From Acuticoccus sediminis (lineage in GTDB: Bacteria > Pseudomonadota > Alphaproteobacteria > Rhizobiales > Amorphaceae): a DNA stretch of 64,000 nt. Where the stretch lies: contig NZ_QHHQ01000004.1 in NCBI RefSeq assembly GCF_003258595.1, positions 186,001-250,000 on the forward strand, in the 5' to 3' direction. The position numbers were made by a program, and so were the translations under genes. Shown here piece by piece: positions 42,799 to 51,727 of this stretch (its first letter is position 1; each line of letters begins with the position of its first letter). Under the pieces are notes generated by a model. It was not told the DNA's origin, made no database searches, and worked only from the letters and a program-made list of their open reading frames with translations.

Positions 42799-43737
42799 TC
42801 AGAAGTGGATGACGCCCTTCAGCCAGAAGAAGTTGCCCTTCATGCGGTTCTCGGTCTCGAACTCCGGGAGCCATTTGGCCTCGATCGTCCCGGACACCTT
42901 CTCGGTCTTCACCGCGTAGCTGAGGACCGGGCCGAGGCCGACCGTGCTGCCGCGGAAGCCGCCGAGGAGCGCGCCGGAGCCGCTGTCGTCGGTGATCTGC
43001 TGCAGGTAGAAGCCCTCCGCGCCGACGCCCAGGAAGCCCGGCCCCACCGGGAAGAGCTGCTGCGCGCTCGCCTCGAGGTGCAGCAGCGAGCCGCTCTGGT
43101 ACTGCGTCGCGGTATTCTGCGTGTTCAGCGTGACACCGAGGAACGCGGACGCGTTGAAGCCGTTCGTCGGGTTGCTGTAGGAGATCGACAGGGTCGGATC
43201 GACGGTAAGGTAATTCTTGCCGATGTTGGCGAGGGTCAGCGGATCGTAGGCGCCGGTCGGCAGGTACACCGGCAGCGAGACGCCGAACGACACGTTGCCT
43301 GACTTCCACCCCAGCATGGCCGGGACCAGCATGATGTCGCCGATCCCGCTCGCCTTGTCGCTCAGCTTGATCTGGCCGAAGGGCGTGTCGATCTTGCCGT
43401 TCACCTTCATGTCGTAGAACGGCACCAGCACGCCGACGGAGAAGAAGGCGTTGGCGATGCGCTGGTCGAACGTATAGAAGCCGCCGATCGTCGCCACGCT
43501 GAGGTCGGCGTCCAGGCTGGACACGACGACGCCCGGATAGAGCACGCGCACCGGCTGGTTGATGTCGCCCTCGTAGCTCACGGCGTTGACGTAGCCGTAG
43601 AAGCCCGGCGTCGTCGGCGGGACATCGATGAGCGTGGCCGCGAGGCCGGGTGCGTAGTGTCCGTACCCGCTCTCTTCGGCGAGTGCGGACGTGTGCGCGG
43701 CCAATACTGCGAGAATACCAACCAATAGACGACGCAC
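42799..43737 (-). CDS. Outer-membrane transporter-like protein (phenol MetA pathway family)
   Basis: 312 aa with a signal peptide (MRRLLVGILAVLAAHTSALA) and alternating beta-strand pattern ending in Phe (GVIHF), as in outer-membrane barrels. Segments PVYLPTGAYDP and GFLGVGAEGFYLQQITDDSGSG, and the barrel end PEFETENRMKGNFFWLK, match the Phenol_MetA_deg/SphA-like family, usually found with aromatic degradation genes and thought to form channels. None of those genes is near; it sits between a sugar importer and GltS. Single gene with its own upstream region. Confidence 0.82.
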   Translation of the reverse strand: MRRLLVGILAVLAAHTSALAEESGYGHYAPGLAATLIDVPPTTPGFYGYVNAVSYEGDINQPVRVLYPGVVVSSLDADLSVATIGGFYTFDQRIANAFFSVGVLVPFYDMKVNGKIDTPFGQIKLSDKASGIGDIMLVPAMLGWKSGNVSFGVSLPVYLPTGAYDPLTLANIGKNYLTVDPTLSISYSNPTNGFNASAFLGVTLNTQNTATQYQSGSLLHLEASAQQLFPVGPGFLGVGAEGFYLQQITDDSGSGALLGGFRGSTVGLGPVLSYAVKTEKVSGTIEAKWLPEFETENRMKGNFFWLKGVIHF

Positions 43738-44145
43738 GTCGCTGCCCCTTTAGATCGATAGGGGAACGTAACAGACCCTTAGGTTACCGGTCGAGCATAT
43801 TTCCATAGCGGACCACGCCGGGGCGGCGTGCGTGATCCCCGTGCAACACGATTGTTCGGTCGCGATACTATAATCAACGGTTAGGCAAGTATGCCTCACC
43901 TGCAGGGTTGCTGCAATCAGGCAAACATTGCCGCAAAAATTATCATCCGCCGGAGCTTTTCCGGGGACCGGACGCGTCCCGCGCATCGACGATGGGCGCC
44001 GAGTGCGCGATCCTCGGTCAGCAGACCCAATGAACGGACCGGCCGTGCCCTCGCCCCATCCCCGCTCGTCCGCCGTCGCCGGCGACCCGATCGACCTCAT
44101 CGGCGAGCGCACGCGCGCGTACCGCGCCAGGCCGGAGGCGGCGCG
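43738..44145. other. Divergent promoter region, no gene seen
   Basis: 408 bp between the outer-membrane protein and gltS. The part 43760-43960 is much richer in A/T than the surroundings and should hold both promoters. Open frames through it are not supported by ribosome sites or codon use. Confidence 0.5.
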
Positions 44146-45360
44146 ATGACCGTCACGCCGGACACCATCGCCATCGGCCCGTTCGTCGCCCTCACGCTCG
44201 GGATCGTTGTCTTCTTCCTCGGCCAGCGGCTCACGAAGGTCTTCGGCGTCCTGCGCGAGTACAATATTCCCGAACCCGTGACGGGCGGGCTGCTGGTCTC
44301 CGTCGTGACGCTGGTGGTCTACCTCGCGTCGGGGCGCGAGGTGACGTTCGATCTCACCGCCCGCGACGACCTCCTCATCTACTTCTTCACCATCGTCGGC
44401 CTCAACGCGCGGCTCAGCGACCTTGTGGCCGGCGGGCGCCCCCTCGCGGTGCTGCTCGCCCTCACCATCGGCTTCATGGTGGTGCAGAACGTCGTCGGGA
44501 TCGCGGCGGCGGTCGCGAGCGGGCTGCCGCCGCAGGCGGGCATCCTGCTGGGCACCGCCTCGCTCATCGGCGGCCACGGCACCGCGATCGCCTGGGGGCC
44601 GTTGATCGAGACGCGGTTCGACGTGCCCGGCGCGGCCGAGCTCGGCATCGCCGCGGCCACCTTCGGCCTGATCATGGCGAGCCTCGTCGGCGGACCGATC
44701 GCCAAGCGCCTCATCGAGCGTAACGACCTCACGGCCGAGGAGCCGGCGCCGGATGTCTTCGTCCTGCCCGAGGAAGAGTCGCAGGCGCTCTATTTCGACC
44801 ACGTCGACGTGATGAGTTCCCTGCTCGCGATCCACCTCGCGATGATCGTCGGCTTCGTCCTCTACGAGGTTCTCGAGGCTCTCGGGGTGATGCTGCCGCG
44901 GTTCGTGCCGTGCCTGCTGTCGGCCATCGTCCTGTCGAACACGCTGCCCGGGCTCATCCCGCGGCTGCGCTGGCCGGCGCGCACGCCCGCGACGGCCATG
45001 CTGTCCGACTTCAGCCTGTCGATCTTCCTCGCCATGTCGCTGATGAGCATGAACCTCGCGAGCCTTGCCGAGGCGGTGGGCGTCTTGAGCCTCGCCATGG
45101 CCCTGCAGCTCGTCGCCGCCGTACTCTTCATCGTCTTCGTGTTCTTCCGCGTGATGGGGCGGGACTACTTCGCCGCGGTCCTGTCGACCGGGTTCGCCGG
45201 CTTCGCCCTAGGCGCAACGCCGACGGCGATCGCCAACATGGGCGCGGTGACGAAGCGGTACGGCGCCTGCTCGCTCGCCTTCATCGTCCTGCCGCTGGTC
45301 TCCGCCTTCTTCGTCGACATCACCAATGCGCTGATGATCCAGGCGATCCTGTCCCTCTGA
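44146..45360 (+). CDS. gltS: Sodium/glutamate symporter
   Basis: 404 aa inner-membrane carrier importing glutamate with Na+. GltS-family features: PEPVTGGLLVS after TM1, TIVGLNARLSDL, and the two re-entrant loop motifs GTASLIGGHGTAIAWGP and GFALGATPTAIANMGAV, with ten or more hydrophobic segments. ATG 44146 has GGAGGCGG upstream; the longer frame to the left is not coding. It stops 6 bp before the stop of the convergent gene. Confidence 0.93.
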   Translation: MTVTPDTIAIGPFVALTLGIVVFFLGQRLTKVFGVLREYNIPEPVTGGLLVSVVTLVVYLASGREVTFDLTARDDLLIYFFTIVGLNARLSDLVAGGRPLAVLLALTIGFMVVQNVVGIAAAVASGLPPQAGILLGTASLIGGHGTAIAWGPLIETRFDVPGAAELGIAAATFGLIMASLVGGPIAKRLIERNDLTAEEPAPDVFVLPEEESQALYFDHVDVMSSLLAIHLAMIVGFVLYEVLEALGVMLPRFVPCLLSAIVLSNTLPGLIPRLRWPARTPATAMLSDFSLSIFLAMSLMSMNLASLAEAVGVLSLAMALQLVAAVLFIVFVFFRVMGRDYFAAVLSTGFAGFALGATPTAIANMGAVTKRYGACSLAFIVLPLVSAFFVDITNALMIQAILSL

Positions 45361-45366
45361 GACCGC

Positions 45367-46458
45367 CTAGCCTTCGGAGATTGCCGGCGCGCCCCGCTCC
45401 AGCGGCTTGCCGTCGAGTTCCACGATCTCCTCCGACAGCGGCGTGTCCGGGATGTCGCCGTTGGCCGACACCAGCACCGCGATCCAGCGCAGCGAATCGA
45501 TCTTCGAGCAGATGATGATCGCAACCGTCAGCACCGGCACCGCGATGAGCGCCCCCACCACGCCCCACAGCGCGCCGCCCGCGAACACCGCGACCAGCAC
45601 CACGAAGGAGCTGAGGTTGAGCGAGCGGCTCATCAGCGCCGGCATCAGGACGTTGGTGCCGAGGATCTGCACGATGCCGACCGCCACCAGGACGATGACG
45701 ACCGGCCAGAACTCGAGGAACTGCAGCAGGGTCATCAGGACCGGCAGCAGGATGCCGAAGATCGAGCCGATCGTCGGGATGAAGCTGAAGAAGAAGACGA
45801 GCACGGCCCAGAAGACCGCCGCGTCCACGCCGACCAGCAGCAGCACCAGGAAGGTCGGCACCGCCTGGACGAGGCCGACGAGCACCTGGACGCTGAGCAC
45901 GTCGTCGATGGCGCTCTTCACGTCGATCGCCATGCGGCGCAGGCGCGCCTCCTCCTCCGGCCCGCCGGCGATCGCGGTGAGCTTGGAGTCGAACGCCTGC
46001 GACTCGACGAAGATGAAGGCGACGTAGAGGAAGACGACGAAGATCGCCGAGGTGTACGCGGCCGTCGAGCCGGCGAGGTTGATCAGCAGCGAGCGCACGT
46101 CGATCTGCTGCAGCAGGTCGAACAGGCTGAGCTGCTCCTTCGACCCCACGTACTCCTGCACCAACGCCAGCAGCTGGTCGACGTTCTGCTGGTAGAGTGG
46201 CAGGTTCGAGCGGAACTCGGCGACCGCACCGACCATCAGGATGGAGATCAGCGCCACGATGGCGGTGATGCCGAAGATGCTGACGACGCGCGCGGTGGTG
46301 CGCCTGTGCCGCCAGCGCCGCGGGACCAGCCGCACCAGCGTGGCGGACGTCGCGCTGAGGACGAGCCAGATCAGCAGGCTCGTGGCGAGCGGCCGCAGGA
46401 CGCTCTCGGCGGTGTTCAGGATCCAGATCGTCGCCGCGATCAGAACAGCAATTCGCAT
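45367..46458 (-). CDS. AI-2E family (PerM-like) transporter
   Basis: 363 aa. It has seven to eight hydrophobic helices and the family signature LVFFFSFIPTIGSIFGILLPVL, followed by LMSRSLNLSSFVVLVAVFAGGALWGVVGALIAVP (signature of the C-terminal half, quoted in part: GALWGVVGALIAVP). Family members include the autoinducer-2 exporter TqsA and Na+/H+ antiporters; no substrate can be inferred. The ATG at 46458 follows GGAGGACG. The last residues are cytosolic (DTPLSEEIVELDGKPLERG). Confidence 0.9.
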   Translation of the reverse strand: MRIAVLIAATIWILNTAESVLRPLATSLLIWLVLSATSATLVRLVPRRWRHRRTTARVVSIFGITAIVALISILMVGAVAEFRSNLPLYQQNVDQLLALVQEYVGSKEQLSLFDLLQQIDVRSLLINLAGSTAAYTSAIFVVFLYVAFIFVESQAFDSKLTAIAGGPEEEARLRRMAIDVKSAIDDVLSVQVLVGLVQAVPTFLVLLLVGVDAAVFWAVLVFFFSFIPTIGSIFGILLPVLMTLLQFLEFWPVVIVLVAVGIVQILGTNVLMPALMSRSLNLSSFVVLVAVFAGGALWGVVGALIAVPVLTVAIIICSKIDSLRWIAVLVSANGDIPDTPLSEEIVELDGKPLERGAPAISEG

Positions 46459-46495
46459 TCGTCCTCCGCCGGCAACGCTCGCGCGTGCCACCTCG

Positions 46496-46606
46496 TCACT
46501 TGCCGCCCCGGTCCGGCAGCCGGCGCACCAGGAGCCACGCCGCAAAAGCTATGAACGCGAAGGTGCCCAGGTTGAGCAAGGTGTCGACGACGTCACCCAC
46601 CAGCAT
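46496..46606 (-). CDS. 36-aa single-pass membrane peptide downstream of the BCCT gene
   Basis: Reads MLVGDVVDTLLNLGTFAFIA and then AFAAWLLVRRLPDRGGK: one transmembrane helix with a basic cytosolic tail. A GGGAGGGG ribosome site precedes ATG 46606. The ORF overlaps the last 14 bp of the BCCT gene, the usual arrangement of a coupled gene. No homologue is known to me. It may be a small subunit or regulator of the transporter. Confidence 0.6.
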   Translation of the reverse strand: MLVGDVVDTLLNLGTFAFIAFAAWLLVRRLPDRGGK

Positions 46607-48122
46607 CCGCAACCCCTCCCACCGTTTGCGGTTTCCCCCGCCGCTCCTCCCCCAGCGCCCTGACGAGACAGACGAGGAGGAGGACGGTGATGAACACGAA
46701 CGGAAGCGCCCCCAGCGCGATCAGCTTCTTCACCGCGGCGATGGACCCGGTCAGGATCATCGCCGCGCCGACGAACCCCAGGAGCACACCCCATACCACT
46801 CTCAGCCGCGGTTTCGGATCGGGATCACCGCCGCTGGAGAACATCGCCAGCACGAAGGCCGCGCTCACCACGCTCGTCACGATGAAGAGAAACGCCGCGA
46901 CGATGACCGCGAGGGTCGTGAGCCCGCTGAACGGAAGCCGGTCGAGCAGCGCGAACGTCACGCGCTCGACGTGGGAGGCGGTCTCGGCGAGGAGCCCGCC
47001 GGTGCCGTTCAGCGCATCATAGAGACCGATGCCGCCGAACACGCCGAACCACACGGTGGAGAACACCGTCGGCCCGACGAGGACCCCGAGGACGAACTCC
47101 CGGATCGTGCGCCCGCGCGAGATGCGGGCGATGAACACGCCCACGAACGGCCCCCAGGCGATCCACCAGACCATGTAGGTGAGCGTCCAGTCCTTGTACC
47201 ACGTCGCGACGCGGCTGTCGTAGAAGGTGAAGGTCTTGAGGCCCATCGGCAGCGCCTCGGTCAGGTAGTCGGCGAACGCGGTCAGGACCGAGTTCAGGAG
47301 GTATTCGGTCGGTCCCAGCACGACGACGAAGACGACGAGCCCCGTCGAGATCAGCATCGCCGCGTTGGAGAGGCGCGACATGCCGGCGCCGAGGTCCACC
47401 ATCAGCGGCGGCAGGTAGGCGACGACCATCGCGGCGAAGACGACGGCCACCAGGACCGGTCCCGCCACGTCCCCGCCCAGCATGAGGTTGACGCCGTCCG
47501 CCACCTGGAACACCCCCATGGCGATCGACCCGCCGACGCCGATGGCGATCGCGACGATGGCCATGAGGTCCGACAGGAAGCCGACCGCGGCGGCCCACCG
47601 CTCGCGCGGGAAAAGGTAGGTGATGGGCGCGCTCACCAGCATCGGCGTCTGCCGGCGGAAGCTGAAGTAGGCGATGGCGAGGGCGACGGAGCCGTAGATC
47701 GCCCAGGCGTGGATGCCCCAGTTGAAGTTCGTCGCGAGCAGCGCGCGCTCGGCCGCCGCGGGGTCGGCCATCAGCTCGCGCGAGAAGGCGAAGTGGGTCA
47801 TCGGCTCGGCAACGGCCCAGAACAGGAGGCCGACGCCCATGCCCGCCGCGAACAGCATCGCGATCCAGACCGGGGTGGCGAAGTCCGGCCGGTCGTCGTC
47901 GGCGCCGAGGCGGATGCGCCCGTAGCGCGAGAAGGCGAGCCCGACACACAGGACGAGCATCCCCGTCACGGACAACATCAGGAACCAGCCGCGGCTGGTG
48001 AAGAACTGGTCGACGATCCGCGAGGCGATGCGCACCACCCCTTGCGGATCCGCCACGCCCCAGACCGCGGCGAGCGTGATCAGCGTCAGCGACAGGGCAA
48101 GGAGCCGTCTCGATCGGTGCAC
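46593..48122 (-). CDS. BCCT family betaine/choline/carnitine transporter
   Basis: 509 aa, twelve transmembrane helices. Family hallmarks: AAGMGVGLLFWAVAEPMTHF (TM3 glycine stretch), FNWGIHAWAIY, and the TM8 WWIAWGPFVGVFIARISRGRTIREF (quoted as WWIAWGPFVG and IARISRGRTIREF). These carriers take up quaternary ammonium compounds, often as osmolytes. The GTG start is preceded by GGGGGAG. Short N- and C-terminal tails argue against strong osmosensing of the BetP kind. Confidence 0.93.
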   Translation of the reverse strand: MHRSRRLLALSLTLITLAAVWGVADPQGVVRIASRIVDQFFTSRGWFLMLSVTGMLVLCVGLAFSRYGRIRLGADDDRPDFATPVWIAMLFAAGMGVGLLFWAVAEPMTHFAFSRELMADPAAAERALLATNFNWGIHAWAIYGSVALAIAYFSFRRQTPMLVSAPITYLFPRERWAAAVGFLSDLMAIVAIAIGVGGSIAMGVFQVADGVNLMLGGDVAGPVLVAVVFAAMVVAYLPPLMVDLGAGMSRLSNAAMLISTGLVVFVVVLGPTEYLLNSVLTAFADYLTEALPMGLKTFTFYDSRVATWYKDWTLTYMVWWIAWGPFVGVFIARISRGRTIREFVLGVLVGPTVFSTVWFGVFGGIGLYDALNGTGGLLAETASHVERVTFALLDRLPFSGLTTLAVIVAAFLFIVTSVVSAAFVLAMFSSGGDPDPKPRLRVVWGVLLGFVGAAMILTGSIAAVKKLIALGALPFVFITVLLLVCLVRALGEERRGKPQTVGGVADAGG

Positions 48123-48219
48123 ATGCTCCCCCGGTTCCGCGATGTCCTTTCCTGCCGGTGCCGCGCGGGGCGGCCCGGATCCGGACGATATCGGAACCCG
48201 GCCTTGAAGATAAACCCGG

Positions 48220-50613
48220 TTAGCACGTTGAATTCGCTGGCGCGCGGCTCCCGCGCCCCGGATCGGGGCCCCGGGGCCGGGCGGGCGAGAGGACGATCGT
48301 CCCGGCGGCCGGGGGCGACGTTGCCGGCTCCCGCGGGTCCGGGCGCCCGATCACGGCGAAGGCGCCCGGGTCGAGGGCGAGCAGCGACGGGACGGCTGGC
48401 CTCGCGCGGCGCAGGGCGAAGTACCCGACGCCGGCAAGGCCGGTCATGAGGCCGAGCGGTCCGCTCCAGCCGGGCGCCGGCCAGCGCCCGGCGGAACCGT
48501 GGCCCCGCAGCGCCGACGCGAAGGTCGCCTCGGCGAGGGCGTGGTCGTCCGGGCGGTCGGAGAGTTCGGCGAGCGTCTCCAGCGCACCGGCGAGGCCGCT
48601 GGCGTACGAGAGATCCGGCCAGCCGTCCGGGGCCTGACGATCGAGCTCGCGGCGGATCGCGGCGGCGGCCGCCGCCCGGTCGGCCCGGTTCTCCTCGGGG
48701 GAATCGACCATTGCGGCGCGCAGGCGGGAGAGACCGATCCCGACGGCCCCGCTCGCCCAGTTGCAGGCGACCGGCTCGCCCCGCTCCGCCGCCGTCGCGC
48801 CTTCCGGCGAGCGGTGGTCCGGCCAGCCCCCCCGGCGCGGGTCGAAGCGGCTCCGCTCGTAGCGCAGCGCGCCACGGGCGACTTCGAGGAAGCGGGCCGC
48901 CCCGGTCGCCTCGTACGCGGCGAGCAGCGCATGGGCCGCCCCGCTGGTCCCGTGGCCATAGCCGAGAAGGTCGTCGACCGGGCGCTCGGTGAGCCCGACC
49001 GGGCGCGCCGACCGCCACGACAGGGCGGGCCCCGGGGGCGCACCGTCACGGTGACGCGCGGCGGCGATGAGCCCGTCCGCCTCGTGCGCAGCGCGCGCGA
49101 CGAGGCGCGGCTCGCGCAGGAGCGCCGCCGTTGCCAGGAGGCCGAGGACGCGGCCGGACGCTCCGGACATGACGTCGAAGCCATGGCGCGGTGCGTCGTC
49201 GGCCATGGCGACGAGATCCCTCGCCGCCTCGTGAAGCTCCGGTTCCGCCAGAAGGCTGCCGCCGAGCGCCAGCGCGAAGGCGACGCCCGCGAGACCCGTG
49301 TAGAGGCCGGCGTCCGTGGCCGTGGAGATCGCCGCCGCGTGATGGAGCGCGGCGCGAGCGGTCCGCCCGGCGTCACGGTCTCCGCTCGCCTCGGCATAGA
49401 CCGCCAGGAACGCGCCGACACCGGCCTGGCCCGCGGCGAGGTTGGGGCCGAGGGTGCCGAACTCCGCCGCGCTCTGCCCTGCCCCGAAGTCGCCGCTGGC
49501 CGGGTCCGGCGCGAGCCAGGTGCAGCGGTCGCCGTGCCAGAGCGCGGTCTCGCCGAAGTGCGCGGCGATCCGACCTGCGGTCGCGAGTGGAGGCTCGACG
49601 GGTATCGGTGCCGCCGGTGCGACGGCGGCCCGTGCCGTGCGGCGCGGCAGCGGCATCGTCCAGGCGGCGAGCGGGTCGGGCGCGCCGGCGAGACGGTGCG
49701 GCAAGTCGAGGCTGATCCCCGCCATGACGAACCGGTCCTCCACAGCCGCGAGACGGGCGCGCGGGCTGGATGCGCCGGCATCGACCGCCTTCAGCAGCCC
49801 GTCGGCGATCAGGCGCACGCGATGCTCGCCAAAGCTCTCGCCACCGCGTGGGCTCTCGGCGTAGGCGAGGCCCGGGCCGATCTGCCGCGTCATCGCCGGC
49901 ACGCCGGCCACGAGGTCCCCCTTCACGGTCTCGGCGACGGCGCGGACCGCGCGGGCCGCGCCCCCGACCGCGGCGTGCGGAAGGTAGAGCACCGCTCCGT
50001 CCCGCCGCCGCTCCGGCGCGGCGGCGGCGAGGACCTTGAAGTGATACGGGATCCCCGCCGCGTCGAGGCGGCACGCGAGCTCCGCGGCGAGCCGGGGCGC
50101 GCCCTCCGGCGTGACGTTCCAGTAGAGCCGCCAGACCCGCCCGGCTCCGTCGAACGGCGCCTGACCGACGACGAGATGGTGGCCCGGCGAGTAGGTCGGC
50201 CGTGCGGTGGGCATCGCGACGGCGAGCGTGTCCTGCGAGACCGGACGCACCTCGGTCTCGCCGGCACGCAGGGTCAGCCCGCCGCGGGTCACGAGCACGC
50301 AGCCCTTCCGGTCCTCGAGCCGCTGCCAGCCGCCTTCCCAGCGCGTCGCCGTCACGGCCGCGGCGAGCGCGAACTGGCTCGCCCCGTCCGTCCGCTGCCG
50401 CGCGCGGCGATACGGGCGCGGCAGGCCGCAGCAGTAGAAGTCCTCGTAGAGCCGGCGGGTGAGTGCCGTGCGGAGCGCCGCGCGCCTCTCGGCTGCCGGC
50501 ATCCGGCGGACCTCGGCCCCGCCGGCGAGAGGGATCGGACGGCCGAACCAGGTGAAGCCCGCATCCGACGTCACGCTGATGGCGGCGAGCGCCGCCTCGA
50601 TGGGCTGTCTCAT
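48220..50613 (-). CDS. HopA1-domain/LanC-like fusion protein (lanthipeptide-synthetase-like)
   Basis: 797 aa. The N-terminal half (about 1-330) matches the HopA1 family as found in RiPP dehydratases: LYEDFYCCGLPRPYRR, RLYWNVTPEGAPRLAAELAC, DGAVLYLPHAAV, GPGLAYAESPRGGESFGEHR and the closing AGISLDLPHRLA. The C-terminal half (about 360-775) is LanC-like, with an alpha-toroid of GG repeats. Of the zinc ligands only the His of GYGHGTSG (about 553) is kept. The second motif reads CNWASGAVGIG instead of WCxGxPG, and the third YASGLAG instead of CHGxxG. The end PLGLMTGLAGVGYFALRRA is LanM-like. It lies 10 bp after the kinase gene. Together they could phosphorylate, eliminate and cyclise a peptide. 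Confidence 0.85.
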   Translation of the reverse strand: MRQPIEAALAAISVTSDAGFTWFGRPIPLAGGAEVRRMPAAERRAALRTALTRRLYEDFYCCGLPRPYRRARQRTDGASQFALAAAVTATRWEGGWQRLEDRKGCVLVTRGGLTLRAGETEVRPVSQDTLAVAMPTARPTYSPGHHLVVGQAPFDGAGRVWRLYWNVTPEGAPRLAAELACRLDAAGIPYHFKVLAAAAPERRRDGAVLYLPHAAVGGAARAVRAVAETVKGDLVAGVPAMTRQIGPGLAYAESPRGGESFGEHRVRLIADGLLKAVDAGASSPRARLAAVEDRFVMAGISLDLPHRLAGAPDPLAAWTMPLPRRTARAAVAPAAPIPVEPPLATAGRIAAHFGETALWHGDRCTWLAPDPASGDFGAGQSAAEFGTLGPNLAAGQAGVGAFLAVYAEASGDRDAGRTARAALHHAAAISTATDAGLYTGLAGVAFALALGGSLLAEPELHEAARDLVAMADDAPRHGFDVMSGASGRVLGLLATAALLREPRLVARAAHEADGLIAAARHRDGAPPGPALSWRSARPVGLTERPVDDLLGYGHGTSGAAHALLAAYEATGAARFLEVARGALRYERSRFDPRRGGWPDHRSPEGATAAERGEPVACNWASGAVGIGLSRLRAAMVDSPEENRADRAAAAAAIRRELDRQAPDGWPDLSYASGLAGALETLAELSDRPDDHALAEATFASALRGHGSAGRWPAPGWSGPLGLMTGLAGVGYFALRRARPAVPSLLALDPGAFAVIGRPDPREPATSPPAAGTIVLSPARPRGPDPGRGSRAPANSTC

Positions 50614-50623
50614 CGGCGTCCCT

Positions 50624-51727
50624 TCACTGCGGCACGGTGGCGTCGGAAAGGCCCAGCCGGAAGGCGGCGGCCCGTTCGGGGTCTTCCAGGAATTCGGCGC
50701 CCATCGCGGCGAGTGTGGCGACGCGCGCGTCCGGCTCGGCGAGGCCCGCGGCGTGCTCGTATGCCCCCTGGACGAGCCGCGCGCCGGCGAAGCGCGCCGC
50801 CTCCGCCGCCCCGATCCGCGGTGCGCCCGGCGTCCGGCGGTACGCCTCCCAGGCGGTACGGATCGCGGCACGCGCGGACGCCTCGGAGAAGCGGGCCTCG
50901 TCCGGGCGCCAGTTGCCCCCGTCCGGATCGCCGAGCGGGGCCGAGACGAGCCAGGCTTCGAGGAAGGCCGCGAGCATCCCGGCCATGTCCCAGCGCGGAT
51001 CGCCGACGCCCAGGTACTCGAAGTCGACGAGGGTCAGGCGGCCGTCAGCGGCAAGCACGTTGGCGAGGCGGATGTCGAAGTGGATCAGCCTTTCGGGCCG
51101 CCACGCCTCCCCGAGTCGCGCGAGCGCGTCCATCACGCCGCGCTGCGCCTGGAGGGCGGTGACGAGCTCGATCTGCGCCCGGCTGAAGCGGCAGTACTGG
51201 CCCACCGTGGGCGCGTCGAGCTGGAAGATCGTGGTGCCGAGGTGGACCGGGATGCCCTGCGCCCGGGCGGCGGCGGCGTCGACGCCGTGGAGCGTCGCCA
51301 GCGCGGTACCGAGCGCCGCCGGCAAGGCGCCGAGGGGCTCCCCGGCCTGGGCGATCCGGGCAAGGTCCGTCGCGTCCGGCACGAGGGCGAGCACCAGGAG
51401 GTCGGCGGCCGCGTCGTATGCGGCGACCTCGGGCACTCCAAGCGCCGGCCCGGGAGGAAGGAGCGCGGACAGTGCGCGGTAGGCCGAGCGCTCGTGGGCG
51501 ATGGTGCCGAAGCCGGAGCCGCCATCCCCCTCCTTCAGGAACCAGCCGCGCCCGTCGCGCCGCGCGAGGCGGACGTTCCGGTGCCGGCTGTGGTGCGGTG
51601 TGAGGCGGGCGCCGTCCCGCGCGACGGACGCCGCGTCGGTCACCCCGAGGGCGATGACGCGGGCGAGCAGCGCCGCGGCCCTTTGGGGAGCCGTGCGGAT
51701 CGCGCTGTCGCCGTCGCTCTCAGCCAT
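50624..51727 (-). CDS. APH-type phosphotransferase, partner of HopA1-LanC protein
   Basis: 367 aa aminoglycoside/choline-kinase fold. ATP-binding lobe: SRHRNVRLARRDGRGWFLKEG with the catalytic Lys in WFLKE, then AHERSAYRAL. The catalytic loop is LIHFDIRLANVLAA (HxDxxxxN) and the metal site TLVDFEYLGVGDPRWDMA. APH-fold kinases paired with HopA1 proteins phosphorylate Ser/Thr in class V lanthipeptide and thioamitide precursors before elimination. I place the start at ATG 51727; the frame remains open further upstream but is Arg-rich and unlike the gene. It is the first gene of a two-gene unit. Confidence 0.85.
   Translation of the reverse strand: MAESDGDSAIRTAPQRAAALLARVIALGVTDAASVARDGARLTPHHSRHRNVRLARRDGRGWFLKEGDGGSGFGTIAHERSAYRALSALLPPGPALGVPEVAAYDAAADLLVLALVPDATDLARIAQAGEPLGALPAALGTALATLHGVDAAAARAQGIPVHLGTTIFQLDAPTVGQYCRFSRAQIELVTALQAQRGVMDALARLGEAWRPERLIHFDIRLANVLAADGRLTLVDFEYLGVGDPRWDMAGMLAAFLEAWLVSAPLGDPDGGNWRPDEARFSEASARAAIRTAWEAYRRTPGAPRIGAAEAARFAGARLVQGAYEHAAGLAEPDARVATLAAMGAEFLEDPERAAAFRLGLSDATVPQ

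Noticed and set aside
48499-51162. 887-aa plus-strand frame across the HopA1-LanC and kinase genes
   Set aside because: Arg/Gly/Ala-rich shadow of two clear minus-strand proteins.
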